64,000 nucleotides of DNA from CALMKX01 sp036274895 (GTDB taxonomy: Bacteria > Acidobacteriota > Thermoanaerobaculia > Multivoradales > SZUA-115): assembly GCA_036274895.1 (NCBI GenBank), contig DASUEU010000049.1:186001-250000 (forward strand), in the 5' to 3' direction. The notes beneath the pieces were generated by a model that had not been told where the DNA came from, ran no database searches, and saw only the letters and a list, made by a program, of their open reading frames with translations. Below, piece after piece: positions 17,729-24,995 of this stretch; the stretch's first letter is position 1; each line of letters begins with the position of its first letter. A program made the position numbers and the translations under genes.

Positions 17729-18756
17729 GGCGATCTCCCGTAGGGGTTCCGGCGCTCCAGCTCGGCGAGGCCCCGGCGGGCCTCGCGGTCGCTCGGGTCG
17801 CGGGCGATCAGCTGTCGGTAATGGACCTCGGCCAGGTGGTCGAGACCCAGGTCGGTGTAGGTCTGGGCGATCCAGTGCAGCCCCTCGACTTGCTCGGGGC
17901 TCTCGCCGAGCGCGCCCTGGATGGTGGCCATCAGGGCGGCGGAACGGGCAAAGCGTTGGCGGTGAGCGGAAGCTCGCTCGTGCTCGCCCAGCCGGGAGAG
18001 CACCTGGATCAGCCGGTAGCGGGGGAGGGGGTCGTCCGGAGCCTGGTCGACCAGGGCCTCCAGGCGACCACGGGCCGCCGCGAGGTCTCCCTCTTCCGCC
18101 TCCACCTGGGCGAGGAGCAGCTCGGCTTCCCGCCGATCCGCACCCGGAAAGCGGGTGTCTGGCCGAGTGGAAGAGCGCAGCAAGGGAGACACTGCGATCC
18201 GGGCCGCTGCCAGGTCGCCGCACTCGAAGGCGGCCCGACCGAGGTGCAGCTCCGTGCGCGGCGCACCCCCGCGCTCCTGGGCTCGCTCGAGGGCGGTGCG
18301 GGCCTCGCAGGGGCGGCGGGCGTGCAGCAGGCCGACGCCGAGGTTGGCCCAGGCCTGCGCCGAGCCGGGGTCGCTCTCGGTCGCCCTCTCGAGGGGAGGC
18401 AGGGCCTCCAGGTAGCGGCGCGACCGCAGCCGGCAGAGGCCGAGGTTGGTCTCGAGCCCCGAGATCAGGCGGCGGTAGGCGGCCGAGCCGCCGAGGCCGA
18501 GGACGGGCGCCGCCGTGGCCGCGTGCTGGTGGGCCGGCAGCTCGGCGAGCAGGGCCGCGAAGGCCTCCTCGGCGAGGCCGTAGCGCCCGGCCTCGAAGTC
18601 CCGCAGGGCGGCGGGCAGGCGTTCCAGAGCCGCGCGGCTGGCCCGGATCGCCGCCGCGTCGAAGCGGAAGGTGGGGGGTTCCTCCAGCGCGCAGGCAGCA
18701 GCTCCGGCGAGGGCCAGGCCAAGCAGGCTCGGGGCCAGTGATCTCCAAGAGAGCAT
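17725..18756 (-). CDS. TPR-repeat exported protein, first gene of the VWA/cytochrome operon
   Basis: A signal peptide with a weak lipobox-like GAAAC is followed by helical repeats of TPR type, such as ATESDPGSAQAWANLGVGLL. ATG 18756 is preferred over ATG 18777 because it directly begins the signal peptide and has a GAGGA element a few bases upstream. The TGA overlaps the next ATG by four bases. TPR proteins act as scaffolds; here it probably supports assembly of the surface proteins encoded downstream. The gap to the chorismatase gene upstream is 57 bases, so that gene may share the transcript. Confidence 0.8.
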   Translation of the reverse strand: MLSWRSLAPSLLGLALAGAAACALEEPPTFRFDAAAIRASRAALERLPAALRDFEAGRYGLAEEAFAALLAELPAHQHAATAAPVLGLGGSAAYRRLISGLETNLGLCRLRSRRYLEALPPLERATESDPGSAQAWANLGVGLLHARRPCEARTALERAQERGGAPRTELHLGRAAFECGDLAAARIAVSPLLRSSTRPDTRFPGADRREAELLLAQVEAEEGDLAAARGRLEALVDQAPDDPLPRYRLIQVLSRLGEHERASAHRQRFARSAALMATIQGALGESPEQVEGLHWIAQTYTDLGLDHLAEVHYRQLIARDPSDREARRGLAELERRNPYGRSP

Positions 18757-18813
18757 GGGAGCTTCCTCGGAGAGCACAGGGCTCCCGCCGGCCGATTCGT
18801 TACGGGAACGGTG

Positions 18814-19794
18814 CTAGAGGGCGATGCCTTCGATCTCGATCGCGAGGTCCGGCCGGCAGATCTCGGCCTCGAGATAGAGCACTTCCTTGCCGTCGGGGAG
18901 CCGGCGTTCGAGAGCCGCCTGCACCACGGAGAGGTCCTCGGGGTGGCGCAAGTAGACCTTGAGGGCGTCAAGGTCTTCCAGGCGGTCGGGCCGGGGCCGC
19001 CAGGGGGCCGCCGCGGCGAGCACGGCCTCGATGTTGACCAGGGTCTCCTCCAGCTGTGCCAGCAGATCCCCGGCGTGTCGGGTCTGGTGGCCCACGATGC
19101 TGGCGGTCCCCGACAGGAAGAGGGCGCTCCCCAGGGCCGGAGGAGCCACCGTGGCCCGGGCGAAGGTGGGGCTCACGGGGCCGTAGGAGGGTGGGTAGCA
19201 CCAGGCGCTGACCTGCCGGGGGTTCTCAATGTGGTGGCCTTCTTCGCGCGCGGCCAGGAAGTAGGTCACCAGCTCGTCTCCCCGCCCACCCACCGCCGAG
19301 GAGGCGCAGTAGCGGCGCTCCATCTCGCTGCCGTAGTGCCCGGCGAAGGCACGCGCCCGGCCGGCGTTGAAGTGCCAGTAAAGCTCCTCGCCCGCTTCGA
19401 TGCGGTTGATCCCCGGCAGGTAGTTCCACAGGCGCAGCAGGCCGGGGTAGCCGCGTTCTGCGGTCGAGGCCAGCAGCTCACGGTAGAGGTCGAAGGTCGC
19501 TCCCTCGACGTCCTGGCCCAGCGGCCGGGAGGTACTGCCGGCGAGCAGGGTGCCGTCCTCGGCCAGCTCGATCGACCCGGACCGGCTTCTGACCACCGGT
19601 GCTTCCCCCTGCCAGGTTTCCAGCCGGGGTTCGCTGCCGAGCACCGGGTTGGCCAGGGAGACCGCCAGAGCGGGAACCTCGGCCGCGCCGTAGAGCACGG
19701 CGAGCAACTGGGCCCCTCGACGAGCCGGCGAGCTGGAGCCGGCTGGGCTCGTCAGGACAGTGAACGCGCTTCGCGTGGCCGTTGGCAAGGGCAC
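18814..19794 (-). CDS. Chorismatase, FkbO/Hyg5/XanB2 family
   Basis: The 326 residues carry the family signatures: RLWNYLPGIN, HFNAGRARAF, ENPRQVSAW, YGPVSPTFARA, LFLSGTASIVGH, and a C-terminal EICRPDLAIEIEG that includes the catalytic-region Glu. Chorismatases hydrolyse chorismate to 3- or 4-hydroxybenzoate or to a dihydroxy-cyclohexadiene carboxylate. XanB2 and Hyg5 make hydroxybenzoates; FkbO makes the diene starter of rapamycin-type polyketides. Product type cannot be told by eye. No polyketide or aryl polyene genes are visible nearby. The start is GTG 19794. Confidence 0.88.
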   Translation of the reverse strand: MPLPTATRSAFTVLTSPAGSSSPARRGAQLLAVLYGAAEVPALAVSLANPVLGSEPRLETWQGEAPVVRSRSGSIELAEDGTLLAGSTSRPLGQDVEGATFDLYRELLASTAERGYPGLLRLWNYLPGINRIEAGEELYWHFNAGRARAFAGHYGSEMERRYCASSAVGGRGDELVTYFLAAREEGHHIENPRQVSAWCYPPSYGPVSPTFARATVAPPALGSALFLSGTASIVGHQTRHAGDLLAQLEETLVNIEAVLAAAAPWRPRPDRLEDLDALKVYLRHPEDLSVVQAALERRLPDGKEVLYLEAEICRPDLAIEIEGIAL

Positions 19795-19962
19795 GAATGA
19801 TCTCAGAACCTGAGCTCCCGCTCAAGCGCTCCGCGCGCCGGCAGGCAGAGTCCCTTCGAACTGTCTTCGAACAGGCCCAAAGAATAGACGATCTTGGGGC
19901 CGCCGTTCCCTCCCGATACGGCCTTTCAGCTCCAGCGGGGACCTTTCGAGGCTCCGCCAGTC

Positions 19963-22900
19963 CTAGAACAGCGACAGCTGGCGCGCCTTCTCAGGCTCCG
20001 GCTCGCGGGCCGGGGGCGCCGAGCGCAGCAGCAAGGGCTCGGCGATCGTAGCCAGGAAGGGGGAAGGCCGGCGCTCCTCCGCCTCGCCGCGCAGCGTGCG
20101 GCGCTTCGCCCAGGAGAGCAGCAGGCGCTCCTTCGCTCGCGTCAGCCCGACGTAGAAGAGCCGGCGCTCCTCGGCCAGGGCCGCGGGGTCGTCCTCACCG
20201 GGGAAGCGGAAGGGCAAGAGGCCGTCCTCACAGCCGGCCACGAAGACCACCCGGAACTCCAGCCCCTTGGCCGCGTGCAGGGTGAGCAGGGAGACGCGGT
20301 CCGCCCGCGGGTCCCAGGTGTCGACCTCGACGGCCAGGGCCACCTCCTGGGCGAACCAGCCGGCGTCTTCGCCGCAGCGGCGGGCCAGGGGCTGGAGTTG
20401 GGCCAGCAAGGCTTCCAACTCCGAGCGCAGGGTGTCCTCCCCTCGCTCGGCGATCGCCTCGGCTGCGGCTGCCGCCAGCCGCTCCGCCACCGTGCCGCGC
20501 GCCGGTCGCCGCCAGAAGCGCTCCAACAGGGGAGCCAGCTCGGGGTGTCCGGCCAAGGCGGTGTGGGCCCGCTTCTGGAAGGGGATGCCGGAGCGGGCCA
20601 GGGCCTCCACCAGGGGCCAACTCTGGGCCTCGGTGCGCACCAGCACGGCAAAGTCGGCGAAGCCCAAGTCGGCCGGCGCCGACCCGGGCATCGCGGCATC
20701 CACACGGCCGCTGTCCAGCGAGAAGAAGGTGTGCCCGCCCAGCAGCTCCTCGATCGAGTGCACCACCCACTCCGCCTCGGCGCGCTCGGTGGGGGCTTGG
20801 TGGAGGAAAACGGGGATCCTCACCCCCTCGGTCCCCCTCTCCCGGCCCTCCCACTCCAAGCCTCCGGGAGAGGGGGAGGCCGGAGCTCCTTTTCGTCCCT
20901 GGTTCCCACGCTCAGCGTGGGAACCCGCGTCCGGCCGCTCTGCGGCCTCCCTGTCCCCACCCGCCCCGGAGGGCGCGGAGCGCCCGGACTGGCGTTCCCA
21001 CGCTGAGCGTGGGAACCAGGGAAGCAGCGGAAGCCCTCCCCCGATCACCCACCCCGCCGCCTCGACGATCGTGCGCGTCGAGCGGTAGTTGACCGCCAAC
21101 CGCACCACCCGAGTGCCGGGGAAGTCCTCCTGGAAGCGGTCGAAGAAGCGCGGGTCCGCGCCGCGGAAGCCGTAGATCGACTGGTCCGGGTCGCCGATCG
21201 CACAGACGCTGCCCGCCGGGTTGGCGAGCCGCCGCACCAGCTCGACCTGGAGGGCGTCCACGTCCTGGTACTCGTCGATCGATAGATGGGGGTAGCGCTC
21301 GCGAAGCGCCCGGGCTCGGCCGGGGTCCGTCTCCAGCAAATCGACCAGGCGCACCAGAAGCTCGTCGAAATCCACGCCGCCTCGGGCCGTGAGGGCGGCC
21401 CGGTAGGCCCACACGGCCCGGGCCAGCTCCTCGTCCTCGGGCTCGACCCGCCGCCGCCGGGCGGCCGAGAGGCGGGGCAGCAGGCGTCGGGCCGCGTCCG
21501 GGGTCAGGCTCAGAACCTCTTCGACCAGGCGTCGCTGGGCACCCTCCTCGATGATCGTGAAGCCTTCCGGCAGCCCGGCCGCGGCGGGATCCCGCCGCAG
21601 CTCGGCCAGGGCGAAGGAATGGAAGGTGTGGACGGCGACGGTGCCCGAGCCCGCCGGCAGCAGCTGCGCCAGCCGCTCGGACAGCTCGCCCGCCGCCCGC
21701 CGGGTGAAGGTGATGGCCAGACAGCGCTCGGGCGGCACGGCGTGCTCCTGGACCAGCCGAGCGATGCGGTGGGTGAGGGTACGCGTCTTTCCCGCCCCGG
21801 GGCCGGCGAGGATCAGCAGCGGCCCCCGCGCCACGCTCGCCGCCTCCTCCTGGGCCGGGTCCAGCCCGTGGGCCGGCGGCTCGGCAGCCTCCTGCAGGAT
21901 GCGCACTGCCGGAGCGATGGGTCCCTCGTCGCCGGGTGCCCTTTCGAGCGAGGGCTCGCCGCTCCCCGGGAGAGCCTGGTGCGGGGCTGAGGCCTTCATC
22001 GGCCGGGCCGGCGGGTCGAAGAGGAAGAGGCTGCGGGAGCGCGACGCCAGCTCGTCCTCGGTGAACAGGCGGATCACCCCGTACTCGCCGTCGTAGCCGG
22101 CCTCCCGGTGGACCTCGCCCCGCCGCAGCCGGCCGATCGCCTCGGCCAGGAGCGGGGAACCCTCCTTCTCGATCTCCTCCGGCGGTACCCGTTCCAGCAC
22201 TTCCAGCTCCGGCGCCACTCGCCGCACCAGGCGCTCGTAGCCCTCCTCCACGGCCCGGCTGCCCACTCCCACGCCGGACAGCTCGGCGAGGATCTCTCCC
22301 AGGGGGATCAGACTGCGCACCGGACCGGCCGTGGCCGGCGGCGCCGGCCCTTCCTCGCGGTCCGCCAGCTCGGCCACGCGGTGGGCCACGCCGAGGGTCA
22401 GGAGCCCGCCGCAGCCCGGGCAGCGGCCGCCCAACGCCCGGCTCTCCTCCGGCGTGAGGCGCACACCGCACTTGCGGTGGCCGTCCGCGTGGTACTTGCC
22501 CTCCTCGGGGAAGAACTCCACCGTGCCGGCGAAGCCCTCCCCCGTTTCGAGGGCCCGGCGCAGGGAGAAGTAGTCGACGTCGGTGTCGAAGGCGGTGGCC
22601 TCGCGGCCCAGCTTGGGCGGTGAGTGGGCGTCCGAGTTGGAGACCAGGCGGAAGCGGTCGAGCTGGGAGAGCCGCCAGTTCATCGGCGGGTCGGAAGAAA
22701 GGCCGGTTTCCACGGCGAAGATCTCTCCCGCGAGGTCGCCGTAGCACTCCTCGATCGAGTCGAAGCCGGACTTCGAGCCCATGGCGGCGAACCAGGGGGT
22801 CCAGATGTGGGCGGGGACCAGGTACGAATCCGGCCCGGACTCGAGGGTGATCTCCAGCAGGTCCCGCGAGTCGAGGCCGAGGATCGGCCGCCCGTCCGAG

Positions 22901-23322
22901 TTGAGGTTGCCGATGCGGGAAAGGCGCGCCACCAGGCGCTCGGCGGCCTCGAAGTCCGGCACGTAGATCAGGTGGTGGACTTTGCGGGTCCTCTCGCCCT
23001 TCTTGTAGATCGTCGAGATCTCGACCTCGAGCAGGAATCGCACGGCGGCGGCACCCGGCAGCATGCCCGGCACCGAGGCCAGAGCCTCCGGCCGCAGGCG
23101 AAACAGCCCCGGCTCGGCCGGCACCAGTTGCTCCTTCAGCTCGGCCCGCCAGGCCGGGTGAGTGAAGTCCCCCGTGCCGACGACCGCCAGCCCCTTCTTC
23201 GCCGCCCAAAGGGCGAGATGCGGCAAGTCCGCATCCCGGCTGGTGGCCCGCGAGAAGCGTGAATGGACGTGGAGATCGGCGTAGAAGAGCAGGGCCGGGT
23301 TCCTTTGGTGGAGACGGGCCAT
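19963..23322 (-). CDS. EndoQ-like PHP nuclease fused to UvrD/Rep-type helicase
   Basis: In this 1119-residue fusion, residues 1 to about 430 match EndoQ/TIGR00375: PHP motif YADLHVHSRFS, GTGDFTHP, HIWTPWFAAMGSKSG, SNSDAHSPPKLGRE, and a four-Cys zinc site (KCG...RCPGCGG near 284-305). EndoQ enzymes cleave DNA at deaminated bases. Residues from about 480 form a UvrD helicase: Walker A AGPGAGKT near 507, DEYQDVD near 684, VNYRST, HAAKGLEF and VGLTRAKERLLL. Together they suggest nick-and-unwind repair. Residues about 768-808 are encoded by an interspersed palindromic repeat read in frame, in a loop just after VNYRSTRTIVEAA. Confidence 0.9.
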   Translation of the reverse strand: MARLHQRNPALLFYADLHVHSRFSRATSRDADLPHLALWAAKKGLAVVGTGDFTHPAWRAELKEQLVPAEPGLFRLRPEALASVPGMLPGAAAVRFLLEVEISTIYKKGERTRKVHHLIYVPDFEAAERLVARLSRIGNLNSDGRPILGLDSRDLLEITLESGPDSYLVPAHIWTPWFAAMGSKSGFDSIEECYGDLAGEIFAVETGLSSDPPMNWRLSQLDRFRLVSNSDAHSPPKLGREATAFDTDVDYFSLRRALETGEGFAGTVEFFPEEGKYHADGHRKCGVRLTPEESRALGGRCPGCGGLLTLGVAHRVAELADREEGPAPPATAGPVRSLIPLGEILAELSGVGVGSRAVEEGYERLVRRVAPELEVLERVPPEEIEKEGSPLLAEAIGRLRRGEVHREAGYDGEYGVIRLFTEDELASRSRSLFLFDPPARPMKASAPHQALPGSGEPSLERAPGDEGPIAPAVRILQEAAEPPAHGLDPAQEEAASVARGPLLILAGPGAGKTRTLTHRIARLVQEHAVPPERCLAITFTRRAAGELSERLAQLLPAGSGTVAVHTFHSFALAELRRDPAAAGLPEGFTIIEEGAQRRLVEEVLSLTPDAARRLLPRLSAARRRRVEPEDEELARAVWAYRAALTARGGVDFDELLVRLVDLLETDPGRARALRERYPHLSIDEYQDVDALQVELVRRLANPAGSVCAIGDPDQSIYGFRGADPRFFDRFQEDFPGTRVVRLAVNYRSTRTIVEAAGWVIGGGLPLLPWFPRSAWERQSGRSAPSGAGGDREAAERPDAGSHAERGNQGRKGAPASPSPGGLEWEGRERGTEGVRIPVFLHQAPTERAEAEWVVHSIEELLGGHTFFSLDSGRVDAAMPGSAPADLGFADFAVLVRTEAQSWPLVEALARSGIPFQKRAHTALAGHPELAPLLERFWRRPARGTVAERLAAAAAEAIAERGEDTLRSELEALLAQLQPLARRCGEDAGWFAQEVALAVEVDTWDPRADRVSLLTLHAAKGLEFRVVFVAGCEDGLLPFRFPGEDDPAALAEERRLFYVGLTRAKERLLLSWAKRRTLRGEAEERRPSPFLATIAEPLLLRSAPPAREPEPEKARQLSLF
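20897..21021. repeat. Type A palindromic element (full copy, inside helicase gene)
   Basis: The 125-base element is bounded by CCCTGG and CCAGGG. Each end holds a palindrome (GGTTCCCACGCT and AGCGTGGGAACC arms at 20901-20925 and 20994-21017). The interior has two further GC-rich palindromes (GGCCGC...GCGGCC and GGGCGC...GCGCCC). It resembles a paired REP/REPIN-like unit. Both strands stay open across it, so it is translated as part of the helicase. Confidence 0.85.
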
Positions 23323-23360
23323 TCTATCCGGCCGGAAGGGGCCGCCTCTGCCGCTGGAGC

Positions 23361-23422
23361 GCCGGGGGATTCATCCCCCGGCTACCGTGGATCCGTCGCT
23401 GCGCGACGGAGGAGATCCCTCC
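23361..23422 (+). repeat. Type B interspersed repeat
   Basis: A hairpin GCCGGGGG...CCCCCGGC is followed by TACCGTGGATCCGTCG, CGACGG and GGAGATCCCTCC. Matching sequence occurs at 54315-54387 and, inverted, at 54487-54548. It runs directly into a partial type A element. Confidence 0.7.
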
Positions 23423-23451
23423 CTGGTTCCCACGCTCCGCGTGGGCACGAG
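23421..23451 (+). repeat. Type A element, partial copy
   Basis: CCCTGGTTCCCACGCT followed by CCGCGTGGGCACGAG repeats only the left palindrome of the 125-base element at 20897-21021. The second half is absent. It lies 43 bases upstream of the FitA-like antitoxin start. Confidence 0.7.
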
Positions 23452-23493
23452 AAGGAAACTCGCTCTGCCAGCATCGTGCTAGCATCCGTCCCC

Positions 23494-23718
23494 ATGGCGA
23501 CTCTGACCATTCGCAGCCTCGACGAGAATCTGGTGGAGCGCATCAAGCTCGCGGCCGTTCGGTCCAGCCGTTCGATGGAAGAGGAGGTCCGGCAGCTGCT
23601 GGAGCAGCGCTACGCGGCTCGAGGCGATGTCCTGGCCCGGATCGAGGAGCGCTGGGCACGCCTGCCCAAGGTCTCGGCCGCCGAGATCGCCGACTGGGTG
23701 GAAAAGGGCCGGGAGTAG
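23494..23718 (+). CDS. FitA-like ribbon-helix-helix antitoxin
   Basis: The 74 residues begin MATLTIRSLDENLVERIK, the N-terminal strand and helix of Arc/FitA-type antitoxins, followed by SMEEEVRQLLEQ. The C-terminal half would wrap the toxin. These proteins neutralise a PIN-domain RNase and repress their own operon. A TAGCAT box at 23480-23485, 8 bases before ATG, suggests a very short leader. The toxin gene follows after 8 bases. Confidence 0.85.
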   Translation: MATLTIRSLDENLVERIKLAAVRSSRSMEEEVRQLLEQRYAARGDVLARIEERWARLPKVSAAEIADWVEKGRE

Positions 23719-23726
23719 GCAGGCTC

Positions 23727-24134
23727 GTGGTGGTCGACACCATGGTCCTGGCCTACGCCCTCCTGGGCGAGGCCGAGCTCCACGCGCCGGCGGTGGAAGC
23801 CCTGAAGCGCGCGCCCGAGCTGCTGGCGCCGGAGTCCCTGCGCGCCGAGCTGACCAACGTGATCTGGCTGTGGATCCGCCACCGCGGGGTCGACACCGCC
23901 GCTGGGCTCGCCGCGTTGCGCGATGCCGAAGCGCTCATCACCGAATTCGTCCCGCTGGGCCAGCTGTGGGAAGAAGCCCTCGAGCTGGCGGTTGAGCGGG
24001 ATCACTCGCCGTACGACACGATCTTCGTGGTCCTGGCGCGAAGGCGCGGGATGAAGGTGCTGACCCACGACAGGCCTTTGGCGGACCGCTTTCCGGAGTG
24101 GACGGTGCCGCTGCTTGCGAAGGGGACTGCCTGA
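23727..24134 (+). CDS. VapC-type PIN-domain ribonuclease toxin
   Basis: The 135 residues show the PIN fold pattern: VVVDTMVLAYALLGE (first acidic residue), LRAELTNVIW (conserved Glu), HSPYDTIFVVLARRRG (third Asp) and LTHDRPLADRFPEW (C-terminal Asp). PIN toxins cleave specific RNAs when the antitoxin is lost. I chose GTG 23727, since the PIN core begins immediately; a far-upstream open frame would overlap the antitoxin. The pair is bracketed by type A repeats. Confidence 0.87.
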   Translation: MVVDTMVLAYALLGEAELHAPAVEALKRAPELLAPESLRAELTNVIWLWIRHRGVDTAAGLAALRDAEALITEFVPLGQLWEEALELAVERDHSPYDTIFVVLARRRGMKVLTHDRPLADRFPEWTVPLLAKGTA

Positions 24135-24174
24135 GGCTGACTCTCAGGCGCGCGGTCCCGGTCCCCTCGGCCTT

Positions 24175-24299
24175 CCCTGGTTCCCACGCTCAGCGTGGGA
24201 ACCCGAGTCCGGCCGCTCTGCGGCCTCCTCGTTTTGGCGGCAGCTCCGGAGGGCGCGGAGCGCCCGGACTTGCGTGCCCACGCAGAGCGTGGGGTCGAG
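24175..24299 (+). repeat. Type A palindromic element, second full copy
   Basis: It has the same order as the copy at 20897-21021: a GGTTCCCACGCTCAGCGTGGGAACC-type palindrome at 24179-24203 (two 12-base arms around one base), GTCCGGCCGCTCTGCGGCC, GGAGGGCGCGGAGCGCCC, and a diverged right end (GTGCCCACGCAGAGCGTGGGG). It fills the gap between the vapC-like gene and the DUF6624-like gene. Confidence 0.82.
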
Positions 24300-24308
24300 G
24301 CAGGACTC

Positions 24309-24956
24309 TCACCCCCGCCAGCCCACCCGCAGGGACCATTCGTCCATCTCCCGGCGTCGGGCTGCCAGGTCCGCCGGCACGAGCGCACCGGAGGCGGCCG
24401 CCCGGGCACAGTGGCTTGCGATGGCCTCCGCCAAGGGCGGCAGACCCACGGCGGCCCGACGCTCGTCCACGGCTTCGGGCTCTTCGATCTCCGGCCAGGG
24501 GCTCATCTGGCCCGCCTCGTCCCAGTCGAACTGGGTGCCGTAGCGCTGGGGCCGGCCTTCGAACGAACGGACGCGATCTTCCAGCTTGGCAACCTGCCAG
24601 GCCGGCACCTCGCCTTTCTGGGCCTCCACCTGCAGCACCGCAAGCATCTCGCGCTGAAAGACCGGCTCCCCGATCGCATGCTGCACGATCAACCAAGCCG
24701 CCTCCGCCGCCTCTTCCCCCACCAGACTCCGCCCCGGCCAGCCGTGGGCGGTGACGATCTCTCGGAGCTGGGCAGCGTTGGCCCGGTGCAGGGCTTCCAT
24801 CTCGGGGTGGTAGCCCTGGAAGAGCGAGCCGTCCGCGGCCAGGCGGGAGGCCAGGGCGCGGTCGGCGGCGGCGAGGGTGAGGAGGGTGGAGGCTGGATTC
24901 AGAGCGCTTTTCTCCGGGCTACGCGCCTCGTAGACCAATTGTGGAAGGCTGGTCAA
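24309..24956 (-). CDS. DUF6624-like protein of unknown function
   Basis: The 215 residues are mostly helical and charged, with the segments GYHPEMEALHRANAAQLREI, GWPGRSLVG, IVQHAIGEP and EGRPQRYGTQFDW. The QHA plus QRYGTQ pattern matches what I recall of DUF6624, a domain with no assigned activity. No signal peptide is seen. The homologous region seems to begin about 20 residues after ATG 24956, but no better start is visible. It lies 39 bases downstream of the CHAT gene on the same strand. Confidence 0.65.
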   Translation of the reverse strand: MTSLPQLVYEARSPEKSALNPASTLLTLAAADRALASRLAADGSLFQGYHPEMEALHRANAAQLREIVTAHGWPGRSLVGEEAAEAAWLIVQHAIGEPVFQREMLAVLQVEAQKGEVPAWQVAKLEDRVRSFEGRPQRYGTQFDWDEAGQMSPWPEIEEPEAVDERRAAVGLPPLAEAIASHCARAAASGALVPADLAARRREMDEWSLRVGWRG

Positions 24957-24995
24957 GCTCGCTGAAGGCCTTGTAGGGGCGACGAGCGGTTGGGG

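Noticed and set aside
9930..17743. Very long plus-strand open frames opposite the two VWA proteins
   Set aside because: They are antisense to genes with clear domain motifs, have Arg/Gly/Val/His-rich low-complexity composition and no start signals; a GC-rich codon-position effect.
19963..24134. CRISPR array from the repeated palindromes
   Set aside because: Copies are few, unevenly spaced, partly coding, and lack uniform spacers; no cas genes.
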